Below are positions 60,082-64,000 of a stretch of 64,000 nt of DNA, piece after piece. The DNA is taken from contig NZ_BAAAUV010000001.1 in the NCBI RefSeq assembly GCF_039534125.1, positions 1-64,000 on the forward strand, in the 5' to 3' direction. Under the pieces are notes generated by a model. That model did no database searches, was not told the origin of the DNA, and was given only the letters and a program-made list of their open reading frames with translations. The DNA comes from Actinocorallia longicatena. Lineage in GTDB: Bacteria; Actinomycetota; Actinomycetes; Streptosporangiales; Streptosporangiaceae. Made by a program: the position numbers and the translations under genes. Every line of letters starts with the position of its first letter. Positions within the stretch are counted from its first letter, which is position 1.

Positions 60082-61343
60082 CGCTCCTCACCCGCCGGAC
60101 GGAACCTCAGGTGGAGGGCCTCGATCTGCGGGAACGCCACCCGGGTCCGGGGTCGCACCGGCTCGGTGATCTCGAGGCCGGTGAACCGGTTGAGCATCGC
60201 CGCGAAGACGATCTCGGCCTGGAGGTTGGCCAGCCGCCAGCCGAGGCAGAAGTGGATTCCCAGCCCGTAGGCCATCGGCGAGCCACCGGTGCGGGTGATG
60301 TCGAACCGGTCCGGGTCGGGGAAGTGCTCGGGATCGCGGTTCGCCGCCGCGATCAGGACCATGACCCGCGCGCCCGCGGGGATCTCGACGTTCCCGAGCC
60401 GGACGGGAGCCGTCGTCGTCCGGGGGATCATGTGCGCCGACGGCGCGTAACGCAGCACCTCGGTGACGGCCTGCCCGAGCAGGCCGGGGTCGTCGCGCAG
60501 CAGGGCCGCCTGGTCGGGATTCTCGGTGAACAGCTGGAGCCCGTTGGTCATGAAGAAGGTGGTCGTCTCGCTGCCCGCCGCGATGATCATGTGGCACATC
60601 TGGACGAGCTCGTTGAAGTCCAGGCGGCCGCCCTCGTCGTCGACGGCGTCGATCAGCGCCGAGAGCAGGTCGTCCTTCCGTTCGGCCTGCCGCTGCCGCA
60701 CGAGGTCGCCGAAGTAGTCGTCGAGGTAGAGCGCGGCCTGATCGGCGGTGTGGAGCTCCGAGGCGGTCATCCCCACCTCGAAGACGCGCTGGAAGTCCCG
60801 GATCTTGTCGCGCAGCCGTGGCGCCTCCTCCTGCGGGACTCCGACGAGATGGGCCATGACGCTCAGGGCGAGGGGAAAGCAGACGTCGTTGCACACGTCG
60901 CCGCCGCCCGCCTCGGCGAGGGGGGCTATGAGCTCGTCGAACCGGCTCTCGATGTAGGCCCTGTGCTCCAGCACGCGCCTGGGGGTGAAGGCGCGGTTCA
61001 CGATCCGCCGCAGCCGGGAGTGGTCCGGCGGGTTGGTCCAGAGCATGTTCGAGGCCAGCTTGCTCAGGGCCCGATGCTGTTCCCACTCGCCGCTGAAGCG
61101 GCCCGCCATGAAGGTGTAGATGTCCTTGTTGACCTCCTTGCTGCGCAGGAACTCGTCGACGTCGTCGTAGCGGGTGAGCACCCAGGTCCCCAGGGTGCTG
61201 CGGTGCACGGGGACGGCCTCGCGGAGCCGGTGGTACCGCGAATGGGGATCGGCCAGGCCCTCAGGGGAGAAGAGGATCTCCGCCAGCGCCTCGTTCGCGG
61301 CGTGCCCGGCTTCGGCGTCCGGAGCGGTGGTGTCTACGGTCAT
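60078..61343 (-). CDS. Cytochrome P450
   Basis: A 421-residue soluble bacterial P450 of the CYP105/107-like class. The I-helix is IIAAGSETTTFF, the ExxR motif sits in VTEVLRYAPSAHM, and the haem motif is YGLGIHFCLGWRLANLQ (Cys near residue 366). ATG 61343 has GAGGAAG upstream; an in-frame start at 61394 is less likely. It is the first gene of a five-gene minus-strand operon and diverges from the amidohydrolase. It needs an external ferredoxin system, which is not encoded next to it. Confidence 0.92.
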   Translation of the reverse strand: MTVDTTAPDAEAGHAANEALAEILFSPEGLADPHSRYHRLREAVPVHRSTLGTWVLTRYDDVDEFLRSKEVNKDIYTFMAGRFSGEWEQHRALSKLASNMLWTNPPDHSRLRRIVNRAFTPRRVLEHRAYIESRFDELIAPLAEAGGGDVCNDVCFPLALSVMAHLVGVPQEEAPRLRDKIRDFQRVFEVGMTASELHTADQAALYLDDYFGDLVRQRQAERKDDLLSALIDAVDDEGGRLDFNELVQMCHMIIAAGSETTTFFMTNGLQLFTENPDQAALLRDDPGLLGQAVTEVLRYAPSAHMIPRTTTAPVRLGNVEIPAGARVMVLIAAANRDPEHFPDPDRFDITRTGGSPMAYGLGIHFCLGWRLANLQAEIVFAAMLNRFTGLEITEPVRPRTRVAFPQIEALHLRFRPAGEER

Positions 61344-61422
61344 CGTGGCTTCCTCGATCGTGTGGGTTCTCGGGCCCGCGTGAATGACGTCCATATCTCG
61401 GAATGGAATTCAGGACCAATGA

Positions 61423-61445
61423 TGACGCCCTCGATTAGAGCGTCA
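61423..61445. promoter_or_regulatory. Inverted repeat between the P450 and amidohydrolase operons
   Basis: TGACGC (61423-61428) and GCGTCA (61440-61445) flank an AT-richer centre. It lies near the middle of the divergent promoter region (80 bp before the P450, 108 bp before the amidohydrolase) and might bind a shared regulator. Confidence 0.35.
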
Positions 61446-61552
61446 CTAAAGCCGCACTAATGGCCCGATCAAAGGGATGAAAATCTATCGCCGCACAGAT
61501 CTCCGTGATAGCTTCGGGAAAATTCAATCCAGCGATGTCCGGAGGTTTTCCA

Positions 61553-62857
61553 GTGAATTCCCTGCTCCTGCGCAACGGATTGGTCATCGATACCGAACCG
61601 GCACCGGTCGCGCACCACAACTGCGACGTCCTGATCGAGAATGGCCGCATCGCCGCACTCGGCCCGGACCTGCCCTCGCCCGCCGGAACGCCCGTGCTGG
61701 ACGCGACCGACCGCATCGTCATGCCCGGCTTCGTGGACACCCACCGCCACGTCTGGCAGGCCGTGCTGCGCTCCATCGCGGTGGACATGGACCTGCCCGA
61801 CTACTTCAACCTGGTCCGCCAGCAGCTCGGGCCGCGGTTCCGGCCGGCCGACGTGCGTGCGGCCAACCTGCTGGGCGCACTGGAGTGCCTGGACGCCGGC
61901 ATCACGACCGTCCAGGACTTCGCCTACGCCCGCGCGGACCGGATCACCGCCGACGGCTACGTCGCCGGTGAGTCGGACTTCGACTACGCCGAGGCGGCCC
62001 TGGACGGCCTGCGCGACGTCGGGATCCGAGCGGTCTTCGGCTATCTGCTCACCCCGCAGGACACCGCGGCCGTCCGCAGGGCCCACGCGCTGTTCGGCGC
62101 GGACACCCCGCTGCTGACCATGGCCGCCGCCTCGCTCGGGCCGTCGAACCAGAAGATCGACGCCATCACCGCGGACTGGCGTCTGGCCGACGAGCTGGGT
62201 CTGCCCCTGGTCACCCATGTGGCCAGCGGCCCGGTCAACGAGCGGCCGATCGAGCTGCTGCGCGACAACGGACTGCTCCGCCCGGACATCCTCTACGTGC
62301 ACGGCAACTCCCTCGCCGACGACGAGCTGTCGATGATCGGCGACTCGGGCGGCGCGGTGTCCATCACCCCGGCCGTCGAGGCCAGGCTCGGCCACGGCGG
62401 CCCGCTGATCGGCAGGCTCCGCACCGCCGGAGTGACCACCGGCCTCGGCGTGGACGTCGTCACCACCGTCGGCGGCGACATGTTCTCGGTCATCCGGGCG
62501 GGACTGCTGACCAGCTACCTGGTCCCCGGCCCGCACTTCACCCCCGCCGACCTGCTGAAGATGGCCACGCTGGACGGTGCCGTCGCGCTCGGCCTGGGCG
62601 ACCGGATCGGTTCGTTCAAGATCGGCAAGCAGGCCGACGTGGTGCTCCTGCGCGCCACCGACGTCAACCTCGCGAGCGCGCACGACCCGATCGGTGCCGT
62701 GGTCAGCGCCGCGCACCCCGGCAACGTCGACACCGTCCTGGTGGCGGGCCGGATCGTGAAGCAGGACGGCCGGCTGCTCGACCACGACCTCGCCGGCGTC
62801 CGCGAGCGGGCGCAGGAGGCGGCCGACCACGTCACCGCCGAGACGATCCGCGCTTGA
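61553..62857 (+). CDS. Amidohydrolase (ATZ/TRZ/8-oxoguanine deaminase-like)
   Basis: A 434-residue amidohydrolase-superfamily enzyme. Metal-binding H64 and H66 lie in DTHRHVWQ; later His are in LVTHVAS and ILYVHGNSL, and the Asp in GLGVDVV. The C-terminal GSFKIGKQADVVLL is typical. GTG 61553 has GGAGG 7 bp upstream; upstream ATGs lack such a site. Members deaminate or dehalogenate heterocycles or hydrolyse amides. It is the first gene of the plus-strand arm of the locus. Confidence 0.85.
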   Translation: MNSLLLRNGLVIDTEPAPVAHHNCDVLIENGRIAALGPDLPSPAGTPVLDATDRIVMPGFVDTHRHVWQAVLRSIAVDMDLPDYFNLVRQQLGPRFRPADVRAANLLGALECLDAGITTVQDFAYARADRITADGYVAGESDFDYAEAALDGLRDVGIRAVFGYLLTPQDTAAVRRAHALFGADTPLLTMAAASLGPSNQKIDAITADWRLADELGLPLVTHVASGPVNERPIELLRDNGLLRPDILYVHGNSLADDELSMIGDSGGAVSITPAVEARLGHGGPLIGRLRTAGVTTGLGVDVVTTVGGDMFSVIRAGLLTSYLVPGPHFTPADLLKMATLDGAVALGLGDRIGSFKIGKQADVVLLRATDVNLASAHDPIGAVVSAAHPGNVDTVLVAGRIVKQDGRLLDHDLAGVRERAQEAADHVTAETIRA

Positions 62858-62947
62858 GCACCGCTCTATCGGACGGTGCCACTCTCGGAGCCGAGCGTTC
62901 ACGACCACTCCGCGGAAGAGACCATCGCCAATCCTGATGAGGTCATC

Positions 62948-63415
62948 ATGGGACGATCAGAACCCTTCGTGCTGGAGCCCTCGGAGGCCCGGCCGAATTC
63001 CCAGGGCGGTCAGGGATTCACGACCGCGTTCAAACTCCTCGGCCGCGACACCGCCGGTGCGTTCAGCCTTCTCGAATGGGCGCTGGAACCCTGGCAGGAA
63101 GGGCCGGGGCTGCACCAGCACGATTTCGACGAGGCGTTCTACGTGCTGTCCGGGCAGGTGGCGTTCCAGGTGAAGGGCGAACGCCATGTCCTGGGTCCGC
63201 GCCAGCTGGCGTGGATGCCCCGCAACACCCCGCACGCCTTCTCCAACGCCGGCCCCGAGCCCGCCTCCGGGCTCACCGTCTCCACCCCGGGCGGTCTGGA
63301 GGACGTCTTCGCCGCGCTCCGCGCCGGTGAGGCACCGCCCGACCGGTTCCGGGTGGAGCACCTCGGCCCGCCGTTCCGCGCGGCCGGGGCGCCCGAGTCA
63401 CCCTCCGCGTCCTGA
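62948..63415 (+). CDS. Cupin-domain protein
   Basis: A 155-residue single-domain cupin. The first motif is GLHQHDFDEAFYVLSGQVAF (H-x-H-x4-E...G), and the second PRNTPHAFSNAG (P...H...N). Metal-binding is therefore likely. ATG 62948 has GAGG at the right distance. It follows the amidohydrolase by 90 bp. Small cupins act as isomerases, dioxygenases or cyclases; its role here is unknown. Confidence 0.82.
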   Translation: MGRSEPFVLEPSEARPNSQGGQGFTTAFKLLGRDTAGAFSLLEWALEPWQEGPGLHQHDFDEAFYVLSGQVAFQVKGERHVLGPRQLAWMPRNTPHAFSNAGPEPASGLTVSTPGGLEDVFAALRAGEAPPDRFRVEHLGPPFRAAGAPESPSAS

Positions 63416-63502
63416 CCGACGCCCCGCTGGGGCGCGGCCCCGCGCTCCAGCGCCATCACCGGCCCACAGCCTCTCGGGCGACCCTGGAAGGGATCAGCGC
63501 GC

Positions 63503-64000
63503 ATGTCCGCAACAGCCACGCTCAACCGGTTCACCGACTTCATGGTGGGACCAGCGCGGTTCATGAACCTGCTGAGCTGTTTCGAGCTCGGCCTGATCGA
63601 CGCGCTCCGGCAGCGCGGAGGCCAGACCGCCGCCGAGCTCGGTACGGCGGTCGGCGCCACCTCGAACGCCGTGGAACAGCTCCTGCTCCTGCCGGTCAAG
63701 GAGGGCTTCGTCGCCCAGGACGAGGCCACCGGCCGCTACTCCCTCGACGCGCTCGCGGAGGTCCCCGAGGCCGACGTCCAGCGGGTCCTCACCCTGATGA
63801 ACATGATCAAGGTCACCATGGTCCGGCAGGTGTTCTACCTGACCGAGAGCGTGCTGACCGGCACGCTCGTCGGCCTGGAGAAGCTCTACGGCTTCCAGGG
63901 CGGAACCCTCTACGACGCGGTGGCCGAGCACAAGGACCTGCGGGAGTCCTGGGCGACCCTCATGGACAACGTCACCGCCCACATCGACCCCTGGTTCTTC
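63503..64000 (+). CDS. SAM-dependent methyltransferase, 5' part (cut by window end)
   Basis: An open frame of 166 codons from ATG 63503 to the window end. It starts MSATATLNRFTDFMVGPARF and contains FELGLIDALRQRGGQTAAEL, the winged-helix dimerisation domain of natural-product O-methyltransferases (as for TcmN/DmpM-type). The Rossmann SAM-binding part would lie beyond 64000. GGAAGGGATC lies before the ATG. It fits a specialised-metabolism locus with the P450, cupin and amidohydrolase genes. Confidence 0.75.
   Translation, partial: MSATATLNRFTDFMVGPARFMNLLSCFELGLIDALRQRGGQTAAELGTAVGATSNAVEQLLLLPVKEGFVAQDEATGRYSLDALAEVPEADVQRVLTLMNMIKVTMVRQVFYLTESVLTGTLVGLEKLYGFQGGTLYDAVAEHKDLRESWATLMDNVTAHIDPWFF

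Noticed and set aside
61469..62908. Long minus-strand frame across the amidohydrolase
   Set aside because: Shadow of the plus-strand amidohydrolase, which has all metal-binding motifs.

Overview
This is a high-GC (roughly 70% or more by eye) actinobacterial chromosome window. Three observations place it. The genes are dense and use GTG/TTG starts and overlapping ATGA/GTGA junctions. The neighbourhood gcvP / MerR / DUF151 nuclease / MerR / FHA (GarA-like) resembles the mycobacterial Rv1827-Rv1832 order. Menaquinone is made by the classical isochorismate route (menF, menD, menC, menB, menE), not the futalosine route usual in Streptomyces. A member of Streptosporangiales / Thermomonosporaceae (Actinomadura-like) is my best guess, but this is inference.

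Layout. 0-9.4 kb: an edge-truncated hypothetical protein, an EamA exporter, a WYL regulator, an RsbW-like ATPase, a DUF3040 protein, a GHL10 lipoprotein, and a coupled di-iron-like hydrolase / ferredoxin-reductase pair followed by a TetR regulator. 9.4-20.1 kb: the menaquinone block, with a Tyr phosphatase, a stand-alone EF-G paralogue, an esterase and a GNAT enzyme interspersed. 20.1-22.0 kb: a primary-type sigma factor with palindrome-rich upstream DNA.

22.0-26.1 kb is the most unusual segment, a nested insertion. A short terminal-inverted-repeat element sits between two copies of CTAG. CTAG is at once the stop of the sigma-factor gene and, on the other strand, the stop of the convergent VOC gene. 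A ~4.0 kb, visibly lower-GC integrative element (tyrosine integrase, excisionase-like HTH protein, RsbW-like ATPase, XRE regulator) is in turn inserted into that repeat element. Its attachment-core repeats and paired integrase arm-type repeats can still be seen.

26.1-31 kb: a VOC protein, then a nitrogen-assimilation group: sirohydrochlorin chelatase, an NnaR-type HemD-winged-helix regulator, and a reduced molybdopterin oxidoreductase without an Fe-S motif. The last two genes share an almost identical 21-bp upstream motif. 31-37 kb: Nudix, a Cys-rich protein, an MDMPI-type protein, a coiled-coil protein, TetR, the lactate-utilisation operon lutABC, a DUF5999 protein and a hydrolase. 37.3-42.6 kb: a six-gene minus-strand phospho-signalling operon (Ser/Thr kinase, YbjN protein, exported/membrane protein, TerY-like vWA, PP2C phosphatase, atypical kinase), preceded by a TPR protein.

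43.5-55.3 kb: gcvP under a tandem glycine riboswitch, a divergent flippase-like membrane protein with a kinase-like insert, then MerR, DUF151, MerR and FHA genes, a sugar nucleotidyltransferase fused to a degenerate phosphomannomutase domain, and a CDP-alcohol phosphatidyltransferase. 55.4-64 kb: a VOC protein and a Rossmann-fold dehydrogenase flanking an iron box, then what looks like a specialised-metabolism locus. This has a five-gene minus-strand operon (P450, SCP2-like, Dabb, alpha/beta hydrolase, MDR reductase) divergent from amidohydrolase, cupin and methyltransferase genes. The last is cut by the window end. I saw no rRNA, tRNA or CRISPR array.
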